64,000 bases of DNA from Pseudoalteromonas aliena SW19 (GCF_014905615.1 NZ_AQGU01000025.1:620001-684000), one strand, 5' to 3'; positions 1 through 9,099 are shown, numbered from the stretch's first letter. The notes: generated by a model not told the origin, from the sequence alone. A program made the numbers and translations.

Positions 1-227
1 AAATGTAACAGTTAATTTTATTCGCAGCAATAAAGCCCACTTTTGAATTACTTAATTAAGTATAGGTAAGCTCTAGCCCTCAAAATTCAAAAAGCCTAAC
101 TAACACCTCATTTCTCACCCAAACCTATAAACTCCCTCGCCCATATGCCATAATCTAAATAATTCATTATTTTAGTAACTTGGCGCGTATTTAGACGCTT
201 TTAAGTTAACTACTCAGGGTTTTCAGC

Positions 228-1673
228 ATGGCATATCAAGAGCAAAATCAAGCAACAATCTACTGGTACGACTTTGAGACTTGGGGGGCGACCCCCCAAA
301 AAGATAAACCCAGCCAGTTTGCGGGTCTTCGTACCGATCTTGATTTAAATATTATTGGCGAGCCGCTTATTGAATATTGTAAGCCGCAAGCGGATTACTT
401 GCCTCACCCTGAGGCGTGTTTAATTACGGGTATTACGCCACAAGTGGCGATGAAAAAAGGCTTGGTTGAGGCTGAGTTTATAGCAAAAATTCATGCCGAA
501 TTTAGCGTGCCAAACACCTGTGTTGCCGGTTATAACAGTATTCGGTTTGATGACGAAGTAAGCCGTTATAGCTTTTACCGTAATTTTTACGACCCATACG
601 AGCGCGAATACAAAAATAACAATAGCCGCTGGGATATTATTGATTTGGTCCGTGCTTGTTACGCACTGCGCCCTGAAGGCATTGAATGGCCGTTAAAAGA
701 AGACGGCAGCCCAAGCTTTAAGCTAGAGCATTTAACTGTCGCCAATGGTATTGAACACGCCGCTGCGCACGACGCGCTAAGCGATGTAACCGCCACTATT
801 GCACTGGCTAAACTAATAAAAGAAAAGCAGCCAAAGCTGTATAACTTCTTTTTTGGGCTGCGTGGCAAAAAAGCCCTTGCTGAATTGGTTGATGTATTTA
901 ACATGACGCCGCTGGTGCATACCACGTCGCGCATACCTGCAACACAAGGCTGTACAAGCTGGGTTGCACCTATGAGCTTTCATCCGGTAAATAAAAACGC
1001 GGTTATTTGTTTTGATTTAACCCAAAATCCGCAAGTACTCATTGATTTAAACGTAGAAGAATTACGCAAACGCTTATACACCAAACGTGTAGATTTAGCC
1101 GAGGACGACTTACCTGTTGGCTTAAAACTAGTGCATTTAAACAAGTGCCCTATTTTAGCCCCAGCTAAAACATTATTGCCTGAAAACGCCGCCCGTTTGG
1201 GGATTGATCGCGAGCAGTGCTTAGCTAACTTAGCTATTTTAAAAGCCAATACCGACCTTCGCGATAAAGTAACCGAAGTGTTTAACGAGCAAGGTGATTA
1301 CAGCGCAACCACTAACGTTGACTACTTACTTTACGATGGATTTACAAGCCATGCCGACAAGGCTAAGTTTGCAATTATTCGTGATGCAAAACCAGATGAG
1401 TTAGCCGGATTGAACTTAGACTTTGAAGATAAAAAGTTTAATACGTTGTTGTTTAGATACCGCGCCCGTAACTGGCCTGAAACGCTAAACCAGCAAGAGC
1501 TTGACCAATGGCGCCAGTATTGCCAAAACAAGTTAATGCACGGGGAAGATCAACCGTCGATTAATGCACAAGATTTTATGATCACCCTTGAAAACCTAGC
1601 GCATGAACATGACGACAGCGAAAAAAATCTTACAATTTTAAAGGCGCTATATAACTACGCACAAAGCATGTAA
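228..1673 (+). CDS. sbcB: Exodeoxyribonuclease I
   Basis: Exonuclease I degrades single-stranded DNA 3' to 5' and acts in mismatch repair and recombination. The 481-residue length matches the family. The N-terminal DnaQ-like exonuclease domain begins with the D-x-E motif in YDFETWG (about residues 14-20), and the HDALSDV segment near residue 185 supplies the later acidic motif. The C-terminal half corresponds to the SH3-like and helical regions that clamp the DNA. The ATG follows a weakly purine-rich leader. The gene stands alone; a tandem repeat array begins 8 bases after its stop. Recognition is by family resemblance over the full length, so the call is firm. Confidence 0.96.
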   Translation: MAYQEQNQATIYWYDFETWGATPQKDKPSQFAGLRTDLDLNIIGEPLIEYCKPQADYLPHPEACLITGITPQVAMKKGLVEAEFIAKIHAEFSVPNTCVAGYNSIRFDDEVSRYSFYRNFYDPYEREYKNNNSRWDIIDLVRACYALRPEGIEWPLKEDGSPSFKLEHLTVANGIEHAAAHDALSDVTATIALAKLIKEKQPKLYNFFFGLRGKKALAELVDVFNMTPLVHTTSRIPATQGCTSWVAPMSFHPVNKNAVICFDLTQNPQVLIDLNVEELRKRLYTKRVDLAEDDLPVGLKLVHLNKCPILAPAKTLLPENAARLGIDREQCLANLAILKANTDLRDKVTEVFNEQGDYSATTNVDYLLYDGFTSHADKAKFAIIRDAKPDELAGLNLDFEDKKFNTLLFRYRARNWPETLNQQELDQWRQYCQNKLMHGEDQPSINAQDFMITLENLAHEHDDSEKNLTILKALYNYAQSM

Positions 1674-1680
1674 TTCGGTG

Positions 1681-2397
1681 TAGACGTAGAGCTTGCTCAC
1701 GTGAAAAGCGCAGCTTTTAATATCTTTATCATTTTAAAAACTACGTTTTTATACGCAAGCAAGCTTTGCGTCTACAAGTAAAAATCACAGCTACACTTTG
1801 GCGGTAGACGTCGAGCTTGCTCACGTAAAAAGTGCGGCTTTTAATATCTTTATCATTTTAAAAACTGCGTTTTTATACGCCAGCAAGCTTAGCGTCTACA
1901 AGTAAAAATCACAGCTACACTTTGGCGGTAGACGTCGAGCTTGCTCACGTGAAAAGCGCAGCTTTTAATATCTTTATCATTTTAAAAACTGCGTTTTTAT
2001 ACGCCAGCAAGCTTAGCGTCTACAAGTAAAAATCACAGCTACACTTTGGCGGTAGACGTCGAGCTTGCTCACGTGAAAAGCGCAGCTTTTAATATCTTTA
2101 TCATTTTAAAAACTACGTTTTTATACGCAAGCAAGCTTCGCGTCTACAAGTAAAAATCATAACTACACTTTGGCAGTAGACGTCGAGCTTGCTCACGTGA
2201 AAAGCGCGGCTTTTAATATCTTGACCATTTTAAAAACTACGTTTTTATACGCAAGTAAGCTTGGCGTCTACAAGTAAAAATCACAGCTACACTTTGGCGG
2301 TAGACGTCGAGCTTGCTCACGTGAAAAGCGCAGCTTTTAATGTCTTTATCATTTTAAAAACTGTGTTTTTATACGCAAGCAAGATCGGCGTCTACAG
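1681..2397. repeat. Tandem array of a 124-bp repeat, six units
   Basis: Units start at 1681, 1805, 1929, 2053, 2177 and 2301, exactly 124 bases apart; the last is cut at about 2397. Each opens with a TAGACGTCGAGCTTGCTCAC-type segment, contains a small palindrome (AAAAGCGCAGCTTTT) and an AT-rich core, then ends with GCAAGCAAGCTTCGCGTCTACA, the inverse of the opening, followed by a spacer. Units differ at scattered bases. Since 124 is not a multiple of three, a conserved reading frame is unlikely; a chance open frame from 2261 is not a gene. The array ends three bases from the stop codon of the convergent dehydrogenase gene. Confidence 0.95.
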
Positions 2398-2399
2398 CG

Positions 2400-3281
2400 T
2401 TACTTTTTATGTAATGCTTCAATACGTGCTAACAAGCTCGAGGTGTCGTATCTGCCGCCGCCAAGTGCTTGCACATCGGCGTAGTATTGATCGACCGTTG
2501 CGGTCATTGGCAGTGTTGCGCCGTTGTTTTTAGCTTCATCGAGCGCAATGCCTAAATCTTTACGCATCCAATCTACGGCAAAACCAAACTCATATTCCCC
2601 TGCCCACATTGTTTTGTAGCGGTTTTCCATTTGCCACGAACCGGCTGCGCCTTTAGATATTGTCTCTATTACTTTTTCACCATCAAGCCCTGCTTGTTTG
2701 GCAAAATGTAAGCCTTCGGCTAACCCTTGCACTGCGCCCGCAATACAAATTTGATTAACCATTTTGCATAATTGACCCGAGCCAACGCCGCCTAGTAATT
2801 GACTAAAACGGCTAAACGCCGCCATAAGTGGCTGCACTTTAGCAAATACGGCTTCACTACCACCCGCCATAACCGTTAATACGCCATTTTCGGCGCCAGC
2901 TTGCCCGCCCGAAACTGGTGCATCTATAAAGTCGATATTTTGTAGTTCAGCTTTTGCAGCCACTTCGCGTGCTACTTCGGCAGAGGTTGTAGTGTGATCA
3001 ACCAAAACAGTGTGCGGCAGCATGCCTGCTAACACGCCGTCGTCGCCATACACTACTGAGCGTAAGTCGTCATCGTTACCAACACACATAAATACGATGT
3101 CGGCATTGCTGGCAGCTTCGCGCGGGGTGGGTGCAAAGCTTCCTGAATGTTCTGCAGTCCACGCTTGTGCTTTAGCTTGCGTGCGGTTATAAACGCATAC
3201 GCTGTGCCCTGCTTTTGCTAAATGCCCCGCCATTGGGTAACCCATTACGCCTAAACCTATAAATGCGACTTTCATTGACAT
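2400..3281 (-). CDS. NAD(P)-dependent beta-hydroxyacid dehydrogenase (GarR/GlxR/MmsB-like)
   Basis: This is a 293-residue member of the 3-hydroxyisobutyrate / tartronate-semialdehyde reductase family, cytosolic enzymes that interconvert a beta-hydroxyacid and its semialdehyde. The Rossmann motif GLGVMG is at residues 9-14, the substrate-binding stretch DAPVSGGQAGA near residue 125, and the catalytic lysine lies in GSGQLCKMVNQ near residue 171. The exact substrate cannot be read from sequence and no pathway genes are adjacent. The first ATG lies about eight bases after AGGT; a second in-frame ATG two codons on is equally possible. The 3' end runs to the edge of the 124-bp repeat array. Confidence 0.85.
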   Translation of the reverse strand: MSMKVAFIGLGVMGYPMAGHLAKAGHSVCVYNRTQAKAQAWTAEHSGSFAPTPREAASNADIVFMCVGNDDDLRSVVYGDDGVLAGMLPHTVLVDHTTTSAEVAREVAAKAELQNIDFIDAPVSGGQAGAENGVLTVMAGGSEAVFAKVQPLMAAFSRFSQLLGGVGSGQLCKMVNQICIAGAVQGLAEGLHFAKQAGLDGEKVIETISKGAAGSWQMENRYKTMWAGEYEFGFAVDWMRKDLGIALDEAKNNGATLPMTATVDQYYADVQALGGGRYDTSSLLARIEALHKK

Positions 3282-3402
3282 AAAAATGACCTATTTAACT
3301 GATAACTTAGAAACTAGGCCTCGATTATGTCAACCGGCTGATAAAAAAGCGAATGAAAGTCTTTATAAAATTTCCTTGATTGGAAAGGTAAGCAGGTAAC
3401 CT

Positions 3403-3963
3403 ATGGACAGTATTTATCAATTCAATGCACCACTTTACAACAGCGAAAATTTTTCTCTTAGCCAGCTACAGGGAAAAACCATCCTTATTGTGAATACAGC
3501 AAGTAAATGTAATTTTTCAGTGCAATTAAGTGCGCTTGAAAGGCTGTATCAACAATATAAAAACAGCGGATTTACCGTATTGGCATTTCCATGCAATCAA
3601 TTTGGTCAAAATGAGCCCCTTGATAACTTAGCGATTAAAGACTTTTATCAAGCACAATTTGGTGTGTCGTTTGAAATATTTGGTAAGGTTATGGTAAACG
3701 GACCTGAAACCCATCCGTTGTTTAATTATTTGAAATCGCATACGCGCGGTATTTCACAAAACCGTGCTGTTAAATGGAACTTCACTAAGTTCTTAATTAA
3801 CTCGCAAGGACAACTTGTAGCACGTTACGCACCCCGCACCAAGCCAGAAACGCTCAAGCAAGTCATCGAAAGCAATTTACATCAAGCAGGGAAATTAAGC
3901 GCAGCAAAAAATGAAAAAAAACCATCCGCTTCAATTCCTTTATTCACTTCGCTTAAGGCTTAA
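3403..3963 (+). CDS. Glutathione peroxidase family protein
   Basis: This thiol peroxidase (BtuE/Gpx type) of 186 residues reduces hydroperoxides using thioredoxin or glutathione. The peroxidatic residue is Cys36 in NTASKC, with cysteine rather than selenocysteine. The second conserved block, FPCNQFGQNEP, is present, as is the tryptophan/asparagine pair in VKWNFTKFLI. The residues after Cys36 (NFSVQL) differ from the usual GLTPQ-type sequence. The C-terminus carries about 20 extra residues rich in Ala, Lys and Ser. An AGG lies 6 bases before the ATG. It appears monocistronic. Confidence 0.9.
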   Translation: MDSIYQFNAPLYNSENFSLSQLQGKTILIVNTASKCNFSVQLSALERLYQQYKNSGFTVLAFPCNQFGQNEPLDNLAIKDFYQAQFGVSFEIFGKVMVNGPETHPLFNYLKSHTRGISQNRAVKWNFTKFLINSQGQLVARYAPRTKPETLKQVIESNLHQAGKLSAAKNEKKPSASIPLFTSLKA

Positions 3964-4044
3964 TACCAACAGAGTTAATTAGGCACATTTTTGTAAAGTA
4001 GTTTAATGTTACTATGATCTTTCTTAAGCGCTGGAGCTATTACC

Positions 4045-5025
4045 ATGAATATTGCTTTTTTTAGTACTCAAAAGTACGAACTGCCTTTTTTTGAACAAAG
4101 TACACGCGATTACAGCGCTATAAAAATAACGTATTTTGAGCAAGCACTGAGCGAGCAAACGGCTATTTTAGCAAAAGGCTTTGATGCCATATGCGTATTT
4201 GTTAACGACTGCGTAAACGCCGCTGTTATTGAGCAGTTGGCAAACTTGGGCATAAATACTATTTTGCTGCGCTGTGCTGGCTTTAATAATGTTGATTTAC
4301 CAGTAGCAAAAGCACATAACTTAAATGTATTGCGCGTGCCAGCATACAGCCCCGAAGCTGTTGCCGAGCATTGTATCGCGCTCATGCTAACACTTAGCCG
4401 CAAAACGCATAAAGCGTATAACCGCGTACGCGAAGACAACTTTGATTTAAACGGATTGCTTGGTTTTAACTTGCACAATAAAACAGTGGGTATTGTTGGC
4501 TGCGGAAAAATTGGCCTTGCGTTGTGTAACATATTAAATGGCTTTGGTGCCAAAGTATTAGTGTGCGATCCCTGCGCGCAACCTGGCAATTACACCATTA
4601 CCGATTTAGATTCGCTGCTAACTCAAAGCGACATTATCTCACTGCACTGCCCACTAACGGATCAAACTCACCATTTAATAAATGATGAAGCATTTAATAA
4701 AATGAAGCCCGGCGTTATGCTCATTAACACCTCTCGCGGCGCATTACTAAATAGCAAAGCGTGTATTAATGCGCTAAAAACTAAAAAACTAGGTTACTTA
4801 GGACTCGATGTTTACGAGCAAGAATCAGAGCTATTTTTTAAAAATCACAGCGACGAAATAAACCAAGACGATATATTCTCGCGCTTAGTGAGTTTTAAAA
4901 ATGTTTTAATAACAGGTCATCAGGGCTTTTTTACGCAAGAAGCACTCACCGAAATAGCAAACATAACCCTACTTAACGCGCTTGAAGTAAGTGAGGGTAG
5001 GCCTCTAACTAATGAGGTTTTATAA
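4045..5025 (+). CDS. ldhA: D-lactate dehydrogenase (2-hydroxyacid dehydrogenase)
   Basis: This fermentative D-lactate dehydrogenase interconverts pyruvate and D-lactate with NADH. At 326 residues it is close to E. coli LdhA. It has the NAD-binding GIVGCGKIG motif near residue 152, the catalytic arginine in INTSRGALLN near 230, a glutamate in VYEQESELF, and the catalytic histidine in ITGHQGFF near 292. The ATG is preceded by GGAG with 9-base spacing. A symmetric terminator follows and separates it from the convergent transporter gene. Other D-2-hydroxyacid dehydrogenase activities cannot be excluded, but the end-to-end pattern fits LdhA. Confidence 0.9.
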   Translation: MNIAFFSTQKYELPFFEQSTRDYSAIKITYFEQALSEQTAILAKGFDAICVFVNDCVNAAVIEQLANLGINTILLRCAGFNNVDLPVAKAHNLNVLRVPAYSPEAVAEHCIALMLTLSRKTHKAYNRVREDNFDLNGLLGFNLHNKTVGIVGCGKIGLALCNILNGFGAKVLVCDPCAQPGNYTITDLDSLLTQSDIISLHCPLTDQTHHLINDEAFNKMKPGVMLINTSRGALLNSKACINALKTKKLGYLGLDVYEQESELFFKNHSDEINQDDIFSRLVSFKNVLITGHQGFFTQEALTEIANITLLNALEVSEGRPLTNEVL

Positions 5026-5059
5026 AGTTCTTAGCTGTACCTAAATAACAAGCACAAAA

Positions 5060-5091
5060 AAAGCGAAGTGCGTTTAAACTCACTTCGCTTT
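5060..5091. terminator. Bidirectional intrinsic terminator between ldhA and the NSS transporter
   Basis: An 11-bp stem AAAGCGAAGTG / CACTTCGCTTT with a 10-base loop, with A-rich sequence on one side and T-rich on the other, lies between two convergent genes and could serve both. Confidence 0.8.
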
Positions 5092-5120
5092 ATTAATCTA
5101 TTTTTAGGGCTTAAATAAAA

Positions 5121-6443
5121 CTAGCCAAACGCGACGTTTGCAAACACTAGAGTCATTAATATTGGGCAAACAAAACGTATATATTGAGCAAACCAATAAT
5201 GTACACCAGTTGTTGCTTGGTGTAATTTATTGCCACGCTGCCACATCCACCCTACTGTAATAAAGTAAAACAAGCCCATAAGCGGCAATTGGTATTGAGT
5301 AAATAGCATAATTACCAAGCCAAATAACCAGTCAAAATTTAATATAATCGCACTTGCACACACAAGCACAACGGCGCTAACTGCCCATGTAGCTTTACTG
5401 CGGCTAACGCTGTGATTTTCGACTAAAAATGCTACCGGAATTTCAGTGGTTGAAATAGTTGACGTAACCGATGCTATCGACATTAATACAAAGAATAATA
5501 AGCCCACTAATAAGCCAACTTCGCCCATCGCACTGAATAGCTGCGGTAAAATAGCAAAAATAAGTTGCCCTTCGCCAATCAGTTTACCATCGTTAAATAC
5601 TTCAACGCCGTTACTTTGCGCTACATAAATAGCCGGCACAATTAATAAACCCGCTAAAAACGCGACACTTGTATCAAGCAAAGCAACACTTGCGGTAAGC
5701 TTTGGTAAGTTGGCATCTGGCTGTAAATACGAGCCATAAATCATCATGCAACCCACACCTAGTGAGAGCGAAAAGAACGCTTGTCCCATTGCCGCAATAA
5801 TTAAATCAGGGTCGAATATTTGGCTAAAATCAGGAATTAAATACGCAGCAAAGCCTTCGCTTGCGCCTTCAAGTGTTGCAATGTAAGCAATTAAACTTAT
5901 AAGTAGCACTAATAAAAGCGGCATTAAACGGCGCGACCAGGTTTCGATTCCCGACTTAACACCTTTTAAAATAATGCTGGCGGTTAAAACAAGCATAAGC
6001 GGCGTAAATACAAAATTACGCAGCACTGAATCACTATGTAAAAATTCGCTTGCCCCTGTGAAACCTAAAAAGGTTGTTATGGGTTCAATAGCGTACGAGA
6101 GCATCCACCCTGCCACTATTGAGTAAAAACTGAGCATAACAACTGCGCCGGCAAGGCCAATATACCCTGCTGCTGCACCTACTTTGCGATTAGTGTTTTG
6201 CCATGCATCGCCCAACGCTCTTACAGGATTAGCTTGCGCGTTATGCCCTAAATACAGTTCGGTATACAGCGCCGGAAGCGCAAGTAAAAATATGACAATA
6301 AAGTAAACCAGTAAAAATGCGCCGCCACCATGATTGGCTGCTTGCGTAGGAAAACCCCAAATATTACCTAAACCGACTGCTGCGCCAGCAGCCGCTAAAA
6401 CAAAACCAAGTCGGCTTTGAAACCCATCACGCACTTGTGCCAT
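5121..6443 (-). CDS. Sodium-dependent transporter, neurotransmitter:sodium symporter (NSS/SNF) family
   Basis: This 440-residue inner-membrane protein has about 11-12 hydrophobic segments. The first carries the NSS signature GAAVGLGNIWGFP near residues 19-31, where the unwound helix 1 of LeuT-type proteins binds sodium and substrate. Family members import amino acids such as tryptophan, tyrosine or leucine with sodium; the substrate here is not evident. The start is the first ATG before MAQVRDGF, typical of bacterial members. It stands alone, convergent with ldhA. Confidence 0.9.
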   Translation of the reverse strand: MAQVRDGFQSRLGFVLAAAGAAVGLGNIWGFPTQAANHGGGAFLLVYFIVIFLLALPALYTELYLGHNAQANPVRALGDAWQNTNRKVGAAAGYIGLAGAVVMLSFYSIVAGWMLSYAIEPITTFLGFTGASEFLHSDSVLRNFVFTPLMLVLTASIILKGVKSGIETWSRRLMPLLLVLLISLIAYIATLEGASEGFAAYLIPDFSQIFDPDLIIAAMGQAFFSLSLGVGCMMIYGSYLQPDANLPKLTASVALLDTSVAFLAGLLIVPAIYVAQSNGVEVFNDGKLIGEGQLIFAILPQLFSAMGEVGLLVGLLFFVLMSIASVTSTISTTEIPVAFLVENHSVSRSKATWAVSAVVLVCASAIILNFDWLFGLVIMLFTQYQLPLMGLFYFITVGWMWQRGNKLHQATTGVHYWFAQYIRFVCPILMTLVFANVAFG

Positions 6444-6582
6444 ACATCTACAAATCTGTTATTATTTTGATTATTGTGAATTAAACCATATTTCATGCCA
6501 GCTGAGTAATAAAATTGCTCGTTGTATAAATAAGCACTGTTAACCGCTCATAATTACAGCGGCTCACTCACTTTAAGCATTT

Positions 6583-7341
6583 ATGACCACACATTATTTT
6601 GAAAACACATTAAGCATTACCTCAACTCAATTGGCGAAGTTACCGTTAGCTAATCACAGTATTTTACTCTTTAATGCTAAAACACTTGAGCTTAGTGACT
6701 TTAATTTGCCTGATTGCTTAAGCTCATTTGAGCTATCAGTTATAAACCGTAGAAAAAGCCCGCAAGCTAAGCAAGAATATTTAGCTTCGCGGTTATTGTT
6801 AAAACACCTTATTAAAATAACGCAGCCGCAATATGTGCTCGTAGCGCTTAATAAAATGAGTACAGAATTTGACGAGACAAGCTCAAAACTGAAAATACAC
6901 GTGGGTGATGATGTTATTAATACCTGTATTTCGCATTCGCATGGTTTAGTTGGGGTCGCGCTTAACCTTGATAAAAGTGAATTTGGTTTTGATGTTGAAA
7001 AAGTAAGCTTAAAGCGCCCATTTGAAAAACTCGCCAAGCATTTTTATCATAATGATGAAATTACACTTATCACCAAGCCCACTAATACCCAAGCCCAAGC
7101 AGATACATTTTTCAGAATTTGGACATTAAAAGAGTCACTTGCTAAGGCCACCAGCCGCCCCATTGCAAAGCTACTTAGCCCTAATGTGTTTGACGAGTTA
7201 AATAGTGCAAAGCTGAGTGCTAGCAGCAATCGCGTTGCGGTAACTAATAGTAGTGAGAGCAATGTTTGTTTTGATGTAAGTGTGGTGCATAAAAAAAGCA
7301 TCGACTGGCGATGCTTTTTATTAAGTGACTTTGTTAATTAA
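6583..7341 (+). CDS. 4'-phosphopantetheinyl transferase, Sfp/EntD superfamily
   Basis: This family moves the phosphopantetheine arm of CoA onto a serine of carrier proteins. In the 252 residues the signature halves are visible: GFDVEKV near residue 127 (magnesium-binding acidic residues) and FRIWTLKESLAKA near 180 (W-x-x-KE-x-x-x-K). The length fits the Sfp-like class rather than the small AcpS class. No polyketide, peptide synthetase or carrier protein gene is nearby, so its partner is unknown. Its last ten or so codons contain a complete intrinsic terminator hairpin. The Shine-Dalgarno sequence is weak. Confidence 0.85.
   Translation: MTTHYFENTLSITSTQLAKLPLANHSILLFNAKTLELSDFNLPDCLSSFELSVINRRKSPQAKQEYLASRLLLKHLIKITQPQYVLVALNKMSTEFDETSSKLKIHVGDDVINTCISHSHGLVGVALNLDKSEFGFDVEKVSLKRPFEKLAKHFYHNDEITLITKPTNTQAQADTFFRIWTLKESLAKATSRPIAKLLSPNVFDELNSAKLSASSNRVAVTNSSESNVCFDVSVVHKKSIDWRCFLLSDFVN
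7293..7319. terminator. Intrinsic terminator embedded in the 3' end of the phosphopantetheinyl transferase gene
   Basis: A perfect 11-bp stem AAAAAGCATCG / CGATGCTTTTT with loop ACTGG, flanked by A and T runs, lies inside the reading frame, ending about 20 bases before the stop. It faces the convergent lysC gene, whose stop is at 7401, and probably ends lysC transcripts; on the plus strand it would cut the mRNA just before the stop codon. Confidence 0.7.
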
Positions 7342-7400
7342 TTTTGTTAACTGATTTTACTAGGTAATTTTACTAGTTGATTTTCCTGAATAACCGTTAC

Positions 7401-8804
7401 TTACGCAGCAAAATCATTTTCTAATAAACGGCTATGAATAGATTGCACTACGTTATCTGACTCAGTTTGCTCTACTAAAAAGCACAAGTTGTGTTTACTC
7501 GCACCGTGACAAATTAATCGAATATTAAAGTCTTTTAGTACACTCATTAAGTTCATTTCGTGTTGGCGTAATTGAATCTCAGAGCCAATAAGTGCCACCA
7601 ATGTTAGGTTATTTTCTACCGACACATGGCAAAACTCTGCAAGCTTATCTAGGCATTCTTGATCAAGCTCTGGGCGCGAGGCGTTTTGCGCGTTATCAAG
7701 CGTTATGGCTACGCTGATTTCTGAGGTGGTTACCAAATCTACCGATATATTATATTCGCTTAATAGCGTAAATACGCGGGCTAAAAAGCCGCTTGCTAGT
7801 AGCATTTCTGGGCTTTTAAGAGTAAGCAAAATTTGGTTTTTACGTTGTGTTACTGCGCGTATACCTGGTTGTTGCGACTTTTCACGTTCAATCCATGTAC
7901 CACCACGTTCTGGCTCGCGGCTCGAACCAACAAATACGTTAATGTGACTACGGCTTGCGGGTAAAATAGTTGCGGGGTGCAATACTTTTGCACCAAAGGT
8001 CGCCATTTCAGCGGCTTCGTCAAAGCTTAAGCGTGCAATTGGTGTCGCTTTTGCGCACAAACGCGGATCGGTGCTAAAAATACCCACAACGTCAGTCCAA
8101 ATATGCACGCTTTTAGCATTAATTGCTTCAGCCAATAGTGCTGCACTGTAGTCTGAACCACCTCGTCCTAGCGTTGTGGTTTGGCCGTTCTCGTCACTGC
8201 CAATAAAGCCCTGAGTGACAATTACTTGAGCATCTAACAGCGGGATTAAATGTTCTCTAGCGGCTTGCGCTGTGGCTGCAACATTGGGCGTTGCTTTACC
8301 AAATTGGCTATCAGTTTTAAGCACCTTGCGCACATCAAAGCGATCTGCGTTTAAACCTTGTGAACGAAGCACCTGAGCAAACAAATACGACGACAAACGC
8401 TCACCAAAGCTAAGTAGCTCGTCGTGTTGTTGATCGGTTGTTAGTGACTCTTGAGCTAATGTTTGAAATGCCTTTAGGGTTTCGTTAAAGCCAACCGCTA
8501 AATCGGCATCTAGCGATAATTCATCTAAAATAGTGTGTTGAATAGCAAGCACGCCGTTTATGTGCTCTTGGCGCTCACTTGAGGTAATACTTGATTTACA
8601 CAGTGCAACTAAGTGGTTAGTTACGCCGGCACTGGCGCTCACGGCAACAATACGTACGCTTTTATCTGCAACAATAATTTCGCTACAGCGACTCATCGCT
8701 TCAAAGTTTGCAACACTGGTTCCGCCAAATTTGGCAACGATGTAATCTGATTTTGCGCTTAACTCTGTTTGAGGCACTGTTTGTAGCGCTGGTTGGGTAG
8801 TCAT
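7401..8804 (-). CDS. lysC: Lysine-sensitive aspartate kinase III
   Basis: Aspartate kinase phosphorylates L-aspartate at the head of the lysine/threonine/methionine pathway. The 467 residues carry KFGGTSV near residue 26, the kinase-domain segment TTLGRGGSDYSAALLAEA near 210, and C-terminal ACT-type domains (GFLARVFTLLSEYNISVDLVTTSE). No homoserine dehydrogenase domain is attached, so it is monofunctional like E. coli LysC, with about 15 extra N-terminal residues. The start is set by a strong AAAGGAG just upstream. A lysine riboswitch in the leader indicates repression by lysine, and dapB of the same pathway lies at 34.4 kb. Confidence 0.95.
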   Translation of the reverse strand: MTTQPALQTVPQTELSAKSDYIVAKFGGTSVANFEAMSRCSEIIVADKSVRIVAVSASAGVTNHLVALCKSSITSSERQEHINGVLAIQHTILDELSLDADLAVGFNETLKAFQTLAQESLTTDQQHDELLSFGERLSSYLFAQVLRSQGLNADRFDVRKVLKTDSQFGKATPNVAATAQAAREHLIPLLDAQVIVTQGFIGSDENGQTTTLGRGGSDYSAALLAEAINAKSVHIWTDVVGIFSTDPRLCAKATPIARLSFDEAAEMATFGAKVLHPATILPASRSHINVFVGSSREPERGGTWIEREKSQQPGIRAVTQRKNQILLTLKSPEMLLASGFLARVFTLLSEYNISVDLVTTSEISVAITLDNAQNASRPELDQECLDKLAEFCHVSVENNLTLVALIGSEIQLRQHEMNLMSVLKDFNIRLICHGASKHNLCFLVEQTESDNVVQSIHSRLLENDFAA

Positions 8805-8809
8805 TTAGT

Positions 8810-8861
8810 CTCCTTTCGCGATATCCAAATCGCAATAAAACAAGAAGAACTTGGCAAAGGA
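8810..8861 (-). promoter_or_regulatory. lysC ribosome binding site with candidate sequestering structures
   Basis: On the minus strand the AAAGGAG ribosome binding site (8810-8816) follows directly after a small hairpin GCGAT / ATCGC (8829-8833 with 8818-8822). About 45 bases upstream, TCCTTT (8856-8861) is complementary to the site. No U-rich terminator lies between the riboswitch and the start. I infer that lysine binding controls translation by freeing or blocking this anti-Shine-Dalgarno. Confidence 0.5.
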
Positions 8862-8885
8862 ATGCTTGAAGATAAGTCCACTGCC

Positions 8886-9047
8886 AGAAGCTCTCCACCT
8901 ATATTGGTGACAGTTTTGAGGATTCAGCCCCATAAACCGAAAAACAATGACGACGTATCATTATTTTTCTCGGCGAGTACTTCCCTCCTTAATGATCATC
9001 GGCTCTCGTCGCCTACCATTAAGTACCTAAGTATCGCACCTCTTCTG
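8886..9047 (-). ncRNA. Lysine riboswitch (L-box)
   Basis: Read on the minus strand, the leader of lysC contains the conserved L-box blocks in order: AGAGGTGCG, GGAGGGAAGTAC, GCCGAG, TGGGGCTG, AACTGTCACC and GGAGAGCTTCT. AGAAG at the 5' end pairs with CTTCT at the 3' end to form the basal helix P1. Lysine binding to this class shuts down lysC expression. The position, ending about 80 bases before the lysC ATG, fits. Confidence 0.93.
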
Positions 9048-9081
9048 AATGTTTTATTAACCAGTGGCTAATAAAACAAAA

Positions 9082-9099
9082 CCCCACTAAGTAGCGGGG
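9082..9099 (-). terminator. Intrinsic terminator of nhaD
   Basis: On the minus strand a CCCC-G-CTA / TAG-T-GGGG hairpin is followed by TTTTGTTTTATT. It lies 55 bases past the nhaD stop and just upstream of the lysC leader, so it insulates lysC from nhaD read-through. Confidence 0.75.

Noticed and set aside
1681..2397. CRISPR array
   Set aside because: Units are 124 bp and repeat over their full length, including the part where unique spacers would be; no cas genes are near.
2261..2533. 90-codon plus-strand open frame
   Set aside because: It is made of repeat sequence and the antisense end of the dehydrogenase gene, with no protein-like character.
8793..9071. Plus-strand open frame across the lysC leader
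   Set aside because: It is antisense to a well-conserved lysine riboswitch.
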